Program-made: the position numbers and the translations under genes
Part shown: in pieces, positions 37,370 through 48,902 of the stretch
Numbering within the stretch: position 1 is the first letter of the stretch
Layout of the letters: the number at the start of each line of letters is the position of its first letter
The notes under the pieces: model-generated
Told to the model about the DNA's origin: nothing
The model's input: the letters and a program-made list of their open reading frames with translations, nothing else
Databases searched by the model: none
NCBI GenBank assembly: GCA_037043455.1
Contig: JAWPHD010001345.1
Span: 267,290-331,289, forward strand
DNA length: 64,000 bases
Direction: 5' to 3'
Source of the DNA: Cyrtodaria siliqua
Taxonomy: Eukaryota > Mollusca > Bivalvia > Adapedonta > Hiatellidae

Positions 37370-39150
37370 CTAACGTTCAAGGCTGGAATAGACGAAAAGC
37401 AAAACAGACTTCCAACGATGTACTGGATTCCCAAATTACACAAACAACCATATATAGCCCGTTTTATTACCAATTCTAATTCTTGCACCATACAAGTAAC
37501 TCCAAACTTTTATCATCTTGTCTTACTGCCGTGCCATTTAAAGATCATGTTAAACAATATTGTGCTAAAGCTTATGAAAACTCTGGGATTAATTTATTTT
37601 GGTCTATTAAAAATTCAGGCGACGTTCTTGATAAAAATGTGCAATAAACGTCAAGATTCGTCTATAAGTACTTATGACTTTTCAACATTATATACAACTT
37701 TACCACATCACCTTATCAAAGACAAGCTTATTGCTCTCATTCAAAAAACGTTTGCTAGGTAAAATACTACATTTTTGGCCTGTAACAATATTAAAGCTTG
37801 TTTTACTAACGGCAGTTTGGACAATTACACTATGTGGTATCCGTATTGGTACGAATTATGCATCCCTTTGTCGTAGATTTGTTTTTAAATATAAAAGAGA
37901 TTTTCACCATATACCTTGGTAGATGTTATTGAAAAGCCTTTAATGACACATCTCGATATCTGGATGACATACTGAGCATTGACAACCCTTTCTTTTCTAT
38001 ATACTATGGTTAATAATATATATCCTAAAGAACCTCAACTTAACAAAGCTAATATTTCTGATATTAACGTTACTTTTCTCGATTTACATCTGTCTAGTGA
38101 AAATGGTGAAATAATTAGAAAAATCTATGACAAGAGAGATGATTTTAATTTTGATATTGTTCATTATCACCATTTAGATGGGGATGTTCCCCGAGCAACT
38201 TCTTATGGGGTCTATGTGTCTCTACTTATTCGTTTATCTAGAGCTTTTACTCGAGGACTTTAATATTCGTAATCTTTGTATAACTAAAAAGCTACTTCAT
38301 TAAGGCTACAGTTACCATAAACTTCGTAAAACCTTTGCAAAATTGTATTATCGTAACCCTGATCTTTTTTCCAAATATAAAGTAATTAAAGAACTCTTCT
38401 GCGACAAGGACTATCACAACCTGACTTTTATGGTGATGTGATTTATCGTCGTAAGATCCTTGTCATGATCACTTTCATACTATCTGTGTTAAACCTGTTA
38501 AACTGATTATCAAAACAGGTTATGACCCTAACACTTTGCAACGCAATGCATGGCTGGTGGTGGACCCTTTTACAGTTCGCCACTATGCTTTCGTCTTTAA
38601 TTGTGCAATGACCGGAAAGGCTGTGGACCCTATGATGACGCCTACCTAAATCCCCAAAACGACGGTGACGTTTGATGTTTGTCTGCAGTCTTGTCTACTC
38701 GTGTCCTCACTGGTTTATTCTCTTGTTGCTCTGGCTTCCGTCAAGTCATTGAATACCTTCTTTATAGGCTATTGTTCTTTTTGTATTATATATACACGAG
38801 CATCTTTATGTTTTACTTATAGTGCCTGTTAATGCTGCCTTGTTGGTTAGAGAATAGTTCATGGTGGGGATTTCTTTATTTACACTATCGGAACAATAAA
38901 ACGCTGGGATTATTTATTATTAATTTTGGGATGACAGTAGGGTAAGTGTGAGGTTGGGTGTACCCCAGCGGCCTTTTTTGCCACTGACCGTTCCAATGCT
39001 GTAGCCCTATTGTCAACCCTTTTTTGTGTTTGTGTCGTCATATGCCTTTATTCTTTGTTAACATTGCCATTCATGTTTGTCCTTTTGCGTGCTTTTGGGT
39101 TTACCGTGTTATGTGAAAGCTGCATTTCCTGTTCGACCTTTATACTTATA
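37370..39150 (+). mobile_element. Penelope-like element, best plus-strand copy
   Basis: Plus-strand RT relic. It reads 'KAGIDEKQNRLPTMYWIPKLHKQPY' around 37380-37450, then 'ISTYDFSTLYTTLPHHLI' near 37665-37720 (RT motif with the catalytic Asp), a corrupted 'GTNYASLC' region, 'SRYLDDILS' split by a frameshift near 37950-37975, 'NISDINVTFLDLHLSSENGE' near 38060-38110, and 'VVDPFTVRHYAFVFNCAMTG' near 38556-38620. The 3' UTR at 38680-39150 carries the family blocks. Several frameshifts make it dead. Confidence 0.85.
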
Positions 39151-39317
39151 TTTATATTGTTCTGTAAGAATGTATATCTCTTTTATTCCAAGAACGATCT
39201 TTTTTTTTTTTAGAGACAGGCTGCTTTATGCGCTATTATTATGTTTTTAGACTCTTAGTAACAATATACGACTGTACGACTACCAAACACGTGATCTAGG
39301 TAGTTATTAAGAAAAAT

Positions 39318-39318
<1 letters not shown>

Positions 39319-39376
<58 letters not shown>
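39319..39376. repeat. (GA)n microsatellite
   Basis: About 29 GA dinucleotides with one interruption, 90 bp upstream of the Ig4 exon acceptor. Confidence 0.95.
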
Positions 39377-39377
<1 letters not shown>

Positions 39378-39464
39378 TGATATATAATCACATTTGAGGT
39401 ATGTTTGTTCTGCATGTTATTCTCCCTTTATATAACTTTTATAAGGTGATATTTTGTATTTAAG

Positions 39465-39761
39465 ATTCGCCTAAACTAAGAGAGCCCGCACTGAGCACGT
39501 ATAGGGTATATGTCGGCGATACCGTTGTTATTCCTTGTTCTGCCGATAGCAAACCACCGGCAGAATTTAAGTGGACGTCTTATTCCAAATCTGCCCCACA
39601 GGACGAAGTTCACCTCCCCATTACTGAGGCCAATCTACTGGACAATCGAAATGACTTTAGAATCTACAATGCTTCGGTTACAGATTCATTGATGTATAGG
39701 TGCGAGGCATCGAACAATGTTAGACCAAACGATACCAAATCAGTGGAATTGGTTGTTCACA
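39465..39761 (+). CDS. Exon: Ig domain 4
   Basis: The acceptor 'ttgtatttaag' precedes 39465 and the donor GTAAGT begins at 39762. The exon is 297 bp, phase 1-1. Acceptors a few bases downstream were rejected because they create a stop or lose the frame. The Ig fold shows VYVGDTVVIPC (first Cys), AEFKWTSYS (Trp), FRIYNASVTDSLMYRC (second Cys, with the F-strand Tyr) and VELVVHS at the end. It is an I-set or C2-like domain. Glycosylation site: NAS. It is the last Ig domain before FN3. Confidence 0.85.
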
Positions 39762-39948
39762 GTAAGTTCTTGTTGTTAGTTTATAAACGCTAGCTAAAAG
39801 TGTGTCTGGTGTTCTGTAATTCTATCCATTTCAGCTAGTATAAGCGCTAGTTAAGAGTTTTTATTATTTATTTTTTTTTATTTTTTTTTTATCTAAGACA
39901 TTTGTTTTGCATATTTATCCACTTTAGCTAATATAAAAGCTAGTTTTT

Positions 39949-41460
39949 AGCTCTACTGATCAGAGATCAGCATAGCTTATGCCGTAATGCGGTGTCCGTC
40001 GTCCGTTCGTCTTTCTGTCCGTCCGTCCGTCCGTCCATCCGTCTGTATGTCTGTCCGTCCATAAACATTTGTTTGTAGCGACTACTCCTCTGAAACAACT
40101 TAATGGATTTTCATGAAACTTTACACAAATGTTGCCAATTAAGTCTAGTTGATCCTAGCAAAAATTCATGTTGATGTGAAATCCACGATGGCTGCCAAAT
40201 CTAAAAATAGATTTTTTAAAAAACGAGATTGTAGCGACTACTTCTTGAAAACTCTTAGTGATATTGATATGGGACTTTTTCTAAAATGATCAACATGACA
40301 TGATGTTGGTCCTTGTCGAAAATGGTTTTGATTTGACGTCAAACATGGCTGCCAGCGGCCATCTTTGTTTACATACAGTTATTTAGTAGACTTGTAGCGA
40401 CTACTCCTCTGAAACTGCTTAACGGATTTCCCTGAAACTTTACAAGAATGTTGCTATTGATGTATAAATGGTCCTAGCAACATTTCAGGTCGGTCGAAAA
40501 TTCAAGATGGCCGCCACAGCTAAAAATAGATTTTCAAAAAACAAGTTTGTAGCGAGTACTTCTTGAAAACTATAAGTGATATTGATATGGGACTTTTTCT
40601 AAAAGGATCAGTATGGAATGATGTTGATCATTGTCGATTATTATTTTGATGCGACGTTAAACATGGCCGCCAACGGTCATCTTTGTTTACATAGAGTTAT
40701 TTAATTAAAACTTGTAGCGACTACTCCTTTGAAACTACTTGACGGATTTTCATGAAATTTCACAGGAATGTTGCTCTTAATGTCTAATTGATCTTAGCAA
40801 AATTTCAGGTCGGCCGGAAATTCAAGATGGCCGACACGGCTAAAAATATTTTTTCATAAAACAAGTTTGTAGCGACTACATCTTGAAAACTGTAAGTGAT
40901 ATTGAAATGCGTCTTTTCCTAAAATGATCAGTATGACATAATGTTGATCCTTGTCGAAAATTATTTTGATTCGATGTTAAACATGGCTGCCAGCGGACAT
41001 CTTTGTTTACATAGAGTTATATAATGAAAATGTGTAGCGACTACTCCTCTGAAACTGCTTGACGGATTTTCATGATTTTCACACGAATGTTGCTCCTGGT
41101 GTCTAATTGATCCTAGCAACATTTCAGGTCGGCCGGAAATTCAAGATGGCCACCATGGCTAAAAATAGATTTTCAAAATACAAGATTGTAGCGACTACTT
41201 CTTGAAAACTATAAGTGATATTGATATGGAACTTTTTCTGAAATGATCAGTATGACATGATGTTGATCGTTGTCAAAACATATTTTGAAATGATGTTAAA
41301 CATGGTCGCCAGTGGCCGTCTTTGTTTACAGAGTTATATAATGAAAACTTGTAGCGACTACTCCTCTGAAACTACTTGACGGATTTTCATGAAACTTCAC
41401 AGGAATGCTGATCTAGCTATCAAATATCAATCAGTTGAGCTTCAAGGTCATTGACCTCTT
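39949..41460 (-). mobile_element. Family A tandem-monomer element, reverse orientation
   Basis: Reverse-complement copy. It opens with the terminal hairpin block 'agctctactgatcagagatc' and 'cgtccgtccgtccg', has about six monomers with 'ttgtagcgactactcctctga' and 'caagatggccgcca', and ends in AGGTCA-T-TGACCT at 41445-41457 then 'cttgtt'. It lies in the intron between Ig4 and FN3. Confidence 0.75.
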
Positions 41461-42412
41461 GTTATTTTTCGTATTTTAATAAAAAAATAGTAGATAGTAG
41501 ATATGAGTGTGTGTTTTTTGTATTTTTAATTGTTTAGTTATATCTAATAGTTTATATATATAAATCTTTATAATTCTTTATTTATACTTTCTGTCAAACG
41601 TACATGTATGCAAAAATAACTCAGGCATTGATTAATTTAAAGTTAGAGATAAGATATAAGAAAATGATACTACCAATGATATTGGCCACTCTAGTATAGC
41701 TTTCTTGAGTATGAACATCTACAAAATATGAATCCTTTGAAGTGTTCCATAAATGTTCTATATATTGCAGATGTCACTGCCGTAAGAACATAATAAAACC
41801 TTTTCCTTGCTATACTTTGTTAATTTATCGTTATTGACCGTCAAGCAGTGTTCGTCTACTAACATCAAAGACAAAGGAGGTCATTGTGTCCGCTGAGGCC
41901 AGCATGTTCATTGTGTCCGCTGAGGTCATTATGTTCTCCATATCGGTGTAGTAGTTCGGTCGTCCGCGGCGGCGTCCCGGACTCGATTCCATGCTTGGGA
42001 TTATAGTTTTATCATCGATAAATAAAGAAAAAAGGTAAACAGAGAAAACGTTTCGAAAAAAGGGTTTCCACCACCAAATGCATATACACCTCCAAGGAAA
42101 GGGCCGTAACTAATGTTAGTGGAACTTGTGGCCCAATCAGTTTGCAGATTATATGGCAATAAAACATGTTTATATCAAACTCCTCCAAGGTGTAGTCGTA
42201 TGTAGTTCCTAGTATAAAAAGGAAAGGAAAATAACCCATTTCTATTCGATTTTGTCGTTGTCTGTATAAGAAGTGTATTCAAAGGTTTTAATGGATTATT
42301 GATGAACATTTTCCAACTTTCGAATCTACGCATTAAATGTTAAATAAACAAACGAAAACTGCCGTACAAGACTTGAGACTTTCTGGTGATTTTTCAAGGC
42401 GATCTCTATTTT
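41461..42412. other. Intron, little structure
   Basis: AT-rich. At about 41944-42000 'ggtgtagtagttcggtcgtc' and 'gactcgattcc' look like a decayed tRNA-type head. Nothing else is supported. Confidence 0.45.
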
Positions 42413-44735
42413 AAGCTCGACTATTTGAAGAATAAGAGACCTTATGTAATCACCGCGGCGTCGGCGTCGGCGTTGGCCTCGGCGTCGGCGTCCCACATTT
42501 GAGTGTAAGCTGTGTTTACAAGTCTATATCTCTTACATTTCTTATCCTAGCACAACCACATTTGGCCATGGGCTTCCTTATAGTATTATATTAAGGGCTG
42601 CATAAGCAATTTTGGTTCCTGTAACCCATGGGCTCCCATGGAACCCAAATTATGATAGTCCTTAAAATATGTCCTTTTGGTTCCTGTAACCCCTGGGCTC
42701 CCATGGAACCCAAATTCTGATGGCTCTTAAAATGTGTCTGTTTCACATCAAATTTTGCTTGTAAGCTGTGTTTACAGGTCTATATCTCTTACATTTCTTG
42801 TCCTAGCTGAACTAAATTTGGGAATCGGTTTCCTTATAGTATGTTGTAAAGGGTTGGGTAAGTAATTTTATCTTCTGCAAATTCTATGCTCCCATGGAAC
42901 CCAAATGGTGATGGCCCATAAAATGAGCAATAAAAGCAGATCTAGGTTTGCATGTAAGCATGTATATATAATTTTGGTTTGGGATTTCTTATAGCATTAT
43001 GCATCTTATTCATACTTCACCAATATTGGGGCATGGGCTCCCTCCTCCACCCCCACCCCCACTCCCTCCACCCCGCCCCACCCCCTTACATATTTCTTTG
43101 TTGTTTTAGTCAATTCTTACATATATATGTTGCCCACACACCCCCCCACCCCGCATCTCCCCCACACCCACACACACACACTTGAAACTCTATTTTATTT
43201 TGTTTACATATTTCTGTTTTGTTTTAGTCAATTCTTACACATAGCGTCTTACACATATTGTTGCCCCTCCCCGCGTCACCCCTCACCTCTCCCCCACTCT
43301 ACCCACACCCCCACTCGAAATTTTACATATATTTGTTACATATTTCTGTGTTGTTTTGGTCAATTCTTACATATATATGTTGCCTCTCCCACCACGCCTC
43401 TCACCTTCACCCCCCACACCCCCCACTCCTACTTGAAACTTTATTTATTTTTTCATATTTCTCGAAACTCTTTTTTTTTTTTACAAATTTGGGTTGTTTT
43501 GTCAATACTTACATAGCTTCTTACACATCACCCGCCCCGCCTCCCCCCACCCCACCCCCTCCCTAACACAAACACTCGAAACTGGAATCTGGAATATTTT
43601 TATTTATTTTTTATTTATTTTTTTCATATTTCTGTGTTGCTTTTGTCAATTCTTACATAGCTTCTTACACATATTGTTGCCCCCACCCCACAAACACTCA
43701 AAACTGGCATATTTTTATTTTTTTACATATTTCTGTGTTGCTTTTGTCAATTCTTACATAGCTTCTTACACATATTGTTGCCCCCACCTCACAGACACTC
43801 AAAACTGGAATATTTAATTTAATTTTTATTTTTATACATATTTCTGTGTTGTTTTGGTCAATTCTTACACATAGCTATGTTGCCCCCGCCCACACCCCAG
43901 ACCCCCCCCCCCCTCCCATCCCCCACACACACTCGAAACTTGAATATTTTTATTTATTTTTTTATTTTTTTACATATTTTTGTGTTGTTTTGGTCAATTC
44001 TTACACATAACTTCTTACACATATAAGTTGCCCCTCCCCCACCCCGCCTTTCCACCCAAACCACCCCTACACGAAACTCAATTTTTTGTAATTTGTTTTG
44101 GCATATTTCTGTGTTGTTTTGGTCAGTTCTTACACATATAGCTATTTTGCCCTCCCCACTCCACTCATCCCTACCCCACACCCCCTACAGCCACTCAATA
44201 CTCACTTTTTTGTATTTTTTTACACATATATAGCTATGTTGAATATTGGATGCGCACCCTCCCCCCCCCCCCCCACCCCATTGGCTTATGGGCTCCTTTT
44301 ACATGGAGGACAGAAGGGGGGGGGAGGGGGTTGTTTTCATTTATCTTCCATTATTTGGATATTAATATTTTCATTTTATCGCAATCATTTACATATAAAA
44401 CAATTTAGATTAAATTGAGATACACAGATGAAATATCAATAAAAAAAATGAAATGAGGCCACAATAACAATTGCCAGATATCAGCTCCCTCCCCGAGTTG
44501 CCTTTCGACCACAGATGTCTCTAAAATGACAGCAATTTTGGATTAAAACATAAAAATAATAAAATTTCACATAGTTTTATATCGGCCCAAGTTTCTATAC
44601 AAGCCCCATACCCCAACCCCACCCCACATTGTTTTAGCCTTGTTTCCTGATGGTATTTTCTAGCTATATAATTTATTATTCTTTGAAAAATGAATAGTCG
44701 AGCTGCGCTGTTCTTCGACAGCTCTTGTTCTATAT
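42413..44735. mobile_element. Element with AGCTCGACTATT ends and C-rich tandem array
   Basis: Starts 'aagctcgactatttgaagaa' and ends 'aatagtcgagct' plus the hairpin GAGCTG-13 nt-CAGCTC (44699-44723), so the ends are inverted relatives. Near the start is a 'gcgtcg' microsatellite (42455-42495). From 42520 to 42950 there are repeats of 'aagctgtgtttacaagtctatatctcttacattt' and 'gggctcccatggaaccc'. From 43010 to 44270 a roughly 110-bp minisatellite alternates 'tgttttggtcaattcttaca' with long C-rich tracts. Proline- and histidine-rich open frames here are repeat artefacts. Confidence 0.6.
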
Positions 44736-45349
44736 GAAAATTACAGTTACATTATCCATACTTGATTGGAAGTCGAAGCGAATCATTAATGTGTGACATT
44801 TTAACATTGATTTCATTGGAGATAATAATTGGTGGTTGTATACCTATCAATTAAAATTGCCTTCCATACACATTGCTCAGACCGGTTATTATTGTGTGTT
44901 AAGGACTAGGCTATTGGTCAGTTATCTTTGAATCAAAAAGATAAACAATGGATGGGGTATGGCCAAGTGAAACTTCCAACAGACTGCATGATACTAGAAG
45001 GAATATTTATATGGAAGAAGGTGTGCCCTTCACATACGAAAAGTGTTGTACACTTTTACACAAAGTAGTTTTGTTCCTTACATGAATAAATTGGTCTATA
45101 TCATAGTCCACGTATCCATTAAAGCACACGAGACATAATTTCTAACTAAAATTAGCCATGTTATCACATCATTCAAATTTCGAAGTAATCGCTTGTTTTT
45201 ATATGCCATAAGTGCCTTCAATACACACATCATACACATGAAAAGCGTGCACTGGAATTGTAAATTACTTGTGCATTACTTTTTTTATTATTATTAATAA
45301 ATTTTTATTGTTTAAATTTTTATTTTTTTATTTTGATTTCATTTTTATT
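44736..45349. other. Intron, no feature seen
   Basis: AT-rich sequence between two repeat elements; no exon found. Confidence 0.5.
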
Positions 45350-46616
45350 AGCTCGACTGATCAGAGATCAGCAGAGCTTATGCCGTGGTGCGGCGTCTGT
45401 CGTCCGTCCGTCTGTCCGTCTGTCCGTAAACTTTTATTTGCAGCGACAACTCCCCTGAAACTACTGGATGGATATTCATGAAACTTTACAGAAATGTTGC
45501 CCATAAAGTCTAGTTGATCCTAGCAAAAATTCATGTTTATGTGAAATCCAAGATGGCCGCCAAAGCTAAAAATAGAGTTTTAAAATACAAGATTGTAGCG
45601 ACTACTTCTTGAAAACTATAAGTGATATTGATATGGGACTTTTTCTAAAATGATCAGCATGACATGATGTTGATCCTAGTCAAAAATCGTTTTGATTCAA
45701 CGTTAAACATGGCTGCCAGCGGCCATCTTTGTTTACATAGAGTTATATAGTAAAAACTTGTAGCGACTACTTCTCTGAAACTACTTGGCGGATTGTCATG
45801 AAACTTCATAGGAATGTTGCTCTTGATGTCTAATTGATCCTAGCAAAATTTCAGATCTGCCAGAAATTCAAGATGGCCGTCACAGCTAAAAATAGATTTT
45901 TAAAAAATAAGTTTGTAGCGGCTACTTCTTGAAAACTATAAGTGATATTGATATGGGACTTTTTCTAAAATGATCAGCATGACATGATGTTGATCATTGT
46001 CGAAAATTATTTTGATTCGACGTTAAACATGGCTACCAGTGGCCATCTTTGGTTACATAGAGTTATATAGTAAAAACTTGTAGCGACTACTTCTCTTAAA
46101 CTACTTGACGGATGTTCATAAAACTTCACAGGAATGTTGCTCTTGATGTCTAGTTGATCCTAGAAAAAATTCAGGTCGGCCGGAAATTCAAGATGGCCGC
46201 CACAGCTAAAAATAGATTTAAAATAAATAAGTTTGTAGCGACTACTTCTTTAAAACTATAAGAGATATTGATATGGGACTTTTTCTAAAATGATCAGTAT
46301 GACATGATGTTGGTTCTTGTCGAACATCGTTTTGATTTGACGTTAAACATGGCTGCCAGCGGCCATCTTTGTTTACATAGAGTTATATAATGAAAATTTG
46401 TAGCGACTACTCCTCTGAAACTACTTGACGGATTTTCATGAAACTTCACAGGAATGTTGCTCTTAATGTCTAATTGATTCTAGCAAAATTCAGGTCGGCC
46501 GGAAATTCAAGATGGCCGCCACGGTTAAAAATAGATTTTCAAAAAACAAGTCTGTAGCGACTTCTTCCTGAAATCAAAATCAATCAGTAGAGCTTCAAGG
46601 TCATTGACCTCTTGTT
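45350..46616 (-). mobile_element. Family A tandem-monomer element, fifth copy
   Basis: Reverse orientation. The hairpin AGCTC-ga-CTGATC-aga-GATCAG-ca-GAGCT is perfect at 45351-45379. It is followed by the 'gtccgtccgtctgtccg' block, five monomers, and AGGTCA-T-TGACCT at 46598-46610 then 'cttgtt'. Confidence 0.8.
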
Positions 46617-46684
46617 ATCTTTTATTTTATTTTATTTATTTATTATTTTGTTTCATTTTTTTCTTGTTTTTAATTACTTCTTTT

Positions 46685-47456
46685 GATAACGCCGTGTTGG
46701 GTTTGACGAAACTTAGCAGAAACTTAGCATTGCTATGATTTCTGATTGTGCCTATTGCGTTTTTTCCGGTTCGATGATTTTTGATGGAGTTGATATTTCT
46801 TGTCGGCGCTATTCCTCCTAAACGCCATATTGGATTTCAACGAAACTTGGCAGGAATCATCGGTAAGATGTCTATTTGTGCATATCGCGCTTTTGTTCAG
46901 TTCGCTGATTTTTGACGGAGTTATGGCCCTTTGACATTTTTACCTTAAATTTCTTGTCGGCGCTACTCCTCCTAAATGGCTTATTGTATTTCTATGAAAT
47001 TTGTCAGGAAGCCTCAGTATGATGTCTAGTTGTGCAAAGCACGGTATATCAATGAAATCTTGGACAGGTTCGAAAAACAGCTATATATTGTTAGTAACGA
47101 CAGAGTTATGGCCCTTGATTTGCTGAAAAATGCTATATTGCATTTTCCTTTGTTAAATCTGTAGTTAATTCTTTTTTTATCTGATCTTTACCATTATTTG
47201 TTTAGAATGTTAATATAAATCCCCCCAACCATTTCTATAATATTTCATTCGTAGAATGAAGTGGGACGCATTAAAAATACCCATGCCAGACTAGACACCA
47301 CAGACTTATTGCCCATGCTTACCCGGTGAGCGATCTAAGGCCATCCTAGCCCTGTTGTTTTTCCAATGTTTTAAAAGAAGTACTAAAGGGAATTTTATGT
47401 CGACAACCCTTGGTATAAGAGCCGTGCGTCCACAGGCCCTCTTTGGCCTCTTGTTC
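46685..47456 (-). repeat. Second tandem-monomer family, ending 'ggcctcttgtt'
   Basis: Three diverged units contain 'ttgtcggcgctactcctcctaaa', 'aacttggcaggaa' and 'gacggagttatggcccttt'. The right edge 'gaggccctctttggcctcttgtt' is the reverse complement of the 'aacaagaggccaaagagg' start seen at 59733, and shares AACAAGAGG with family A. Confidence 0.6.
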
Positions 47457-47755
47457 TAATAATTTCATGCCTAATGATCAATTGTTTTTGATTTGAAATG
47501 TTTCTAGGCAAAATAGTCACTCTATTTTGTTTAACATATCCAAAAATATAGTTTCCAGTTATTTATTTTGACATCTAGAAAGTCCGTCAATGTTACCGTA
47601 CTAGCTTTGGGATAATTTTAAATCACGTGTCATTGACAGCATATCGTTGTACTTTTACAGCTGTGTACTTTGAAATATGGATTATGTGATAACATGGCTT
47701 ATTTTATTTAGAAATGATGTTTCTTGTGCTTTTTTTCTGGTCGTTTGGGATAAAC

Positions 47756-47880
47756 GAGCCCACTATAGGCGACTTTGAAGTAGAATACCGGTTAATCCGG
47801 TGCTAGGGGCCTGAGAGGTGTTGCGTCTAGCAATACCTCTCATGAACAGACTCAGTAAAACCGAGTCTGCGGCTTGATTC
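47756..47880 (+). repeat. Hairpin-family repeat, covariant copy
   Basis: 'gggcctgagaggtgttgc' and 'catgaacagactcagtaaaacc' match the family. The hairpin is CAGACTC-9 nt-GAGTCTG (47847-47869), where one base pair differs from CAGTCTC/GAGACTG on both sides. Confidence 0.7.
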
Positions 47881-48082
47881 TCCCTGATTCTTCTTGATTT
47901 TTCTTGATTGAATTTCTGCCTTATCAGTTTTCTTTCTGATATTATATTCACATCAGTAATGTTGAATTACTGTCATGTACTGAAGCATAAAGATGCATTT
48001 CATTATCTGCAATAATAATAAAAAATGTATCACGTTTTCGCTTATTGAACAGTCATAGTCTTTTTTGCGTAAAAAAAGAAAG

Positions 48083-48553
48083 ATATAAAAATCGGACAGG
48101 GAAAGTAGCATTCAATGACGACAGTCAACCACAAAACACAAAAACAAATACGCAAACAGACAAACGAGAAGGCAAAGGTAATAAAAAATGCAAACGACAT
48201 CACAAACACAAAAGGGGTGGCAATAGGGCTTCCGCCTTGTAACGGTCAGTGGACAAAAAGGCCACTGGCAGTTTAAACCAGGTTCTAGGGTGCACCAAAC
48301 CTCAAACTTACCCTACTGTCATCCCAATTAAACGGGACAGTGTAAATAAAAAAATCCCCGCCATGAAATATTCTCTAACCAACAAGGCAGCGTTAAAGGC
48401 AATATAAGTAAAACACCTATTTGCTCGTGTATATATAAATACAAAAAAAACACAAAAGCCTAGAAAGCCACAATGAAGGTACTCGATGACTTGCCAGAAG
48501 CCAGAGCAACAAAAGAATAAACCATTGAGGGCACGACAAGACAAGACCGCGGA
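48083..48553 (-). mobile_element. Penelope-like 3' fragment adjoining the FN3 exon
   Basis: Matches 15249-15611 and 34140-34600: 'atcggacagggaaagtagcatt', 'cagtggacaaaaaggccactgg', 'ccaacaaggcagcgtt', then 'cttgccagaagccagagcaac' and 'gacaagacaagaccgcgg'. Its outer border lies only about 40 nt upstream of the FN3 acceptor, so it may have replaced the branch-point region. Confidence 0.75.
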
Positions 48554-48593
48554 CTATACGATATTACGTTTATGTATTTTATCAACATTTCAG

Positions 48594-48902
48594 CTAAACC
48601 CATACCACCACGAATAATCGACGCCTCTGACCGGACAACATCAAGTCTACGTTTGAACATGCTTCTACCAGACCCTCCATCAAAACTTTATGTTGCGTAT
48701 TATGGGCAATATCGCAGATACATGGATCCTCCCGGAATATGGCTTGAATTAACGGCACCAGTATCCATCCCTGTTAACGAACGGAACGGTGAAGTAGCCA
48801 TTAGTGACTTAACACCATCAACAGAATATGAAGTAAGAATGAAGATGGTAGATGCGTACGGTTTGGAATCCTACTCTGCAGCTGCATATCGTTCTACGTT
48901 GG
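48594..48902 (+). CDS. Exon: fibronectin type III domain
   Basis: The acceptor 'ttttatcaacatttcag' precedes 48594 and the donor GTAAAA begins at 48903. The exon is 309 bp, phase 1-1. The domain begins KPIPPRIIDASD, has 'LYVAYYGQY' as the C strand, and ends with the diagnostic GEVAISDLTPSTEYEVRMKMVDAYG, which is the E-F strand region with the tyrosine corner. The length of 103 residues is slightly above a typical FN3 because of an insertion (about residues 37-60). It sits between Ig4 and the membrane helix, the usual place for membrane-proximal FN3 modules. Confidence 0.9.

Noticed and set aside
34140..39150. Retroviral or LTR element
   Set aside because: RT motifs (YWIPKLHK, YLDD) and the 3' ends fit Penelope-like elements; no LTR pair, protease, integrase or envelope is present.
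41944..42000. tRNA-like sequence
   Set aside because: Only loose A- and B-box resemblance, no cloverleaf pairing.
43127..43516. Proline/histidine-rich protein frames
   Set aside because: They are readings of C-rich tandem repeats with no coding context; likewise 43258-43566, 43494-43817 and 44098-44418.
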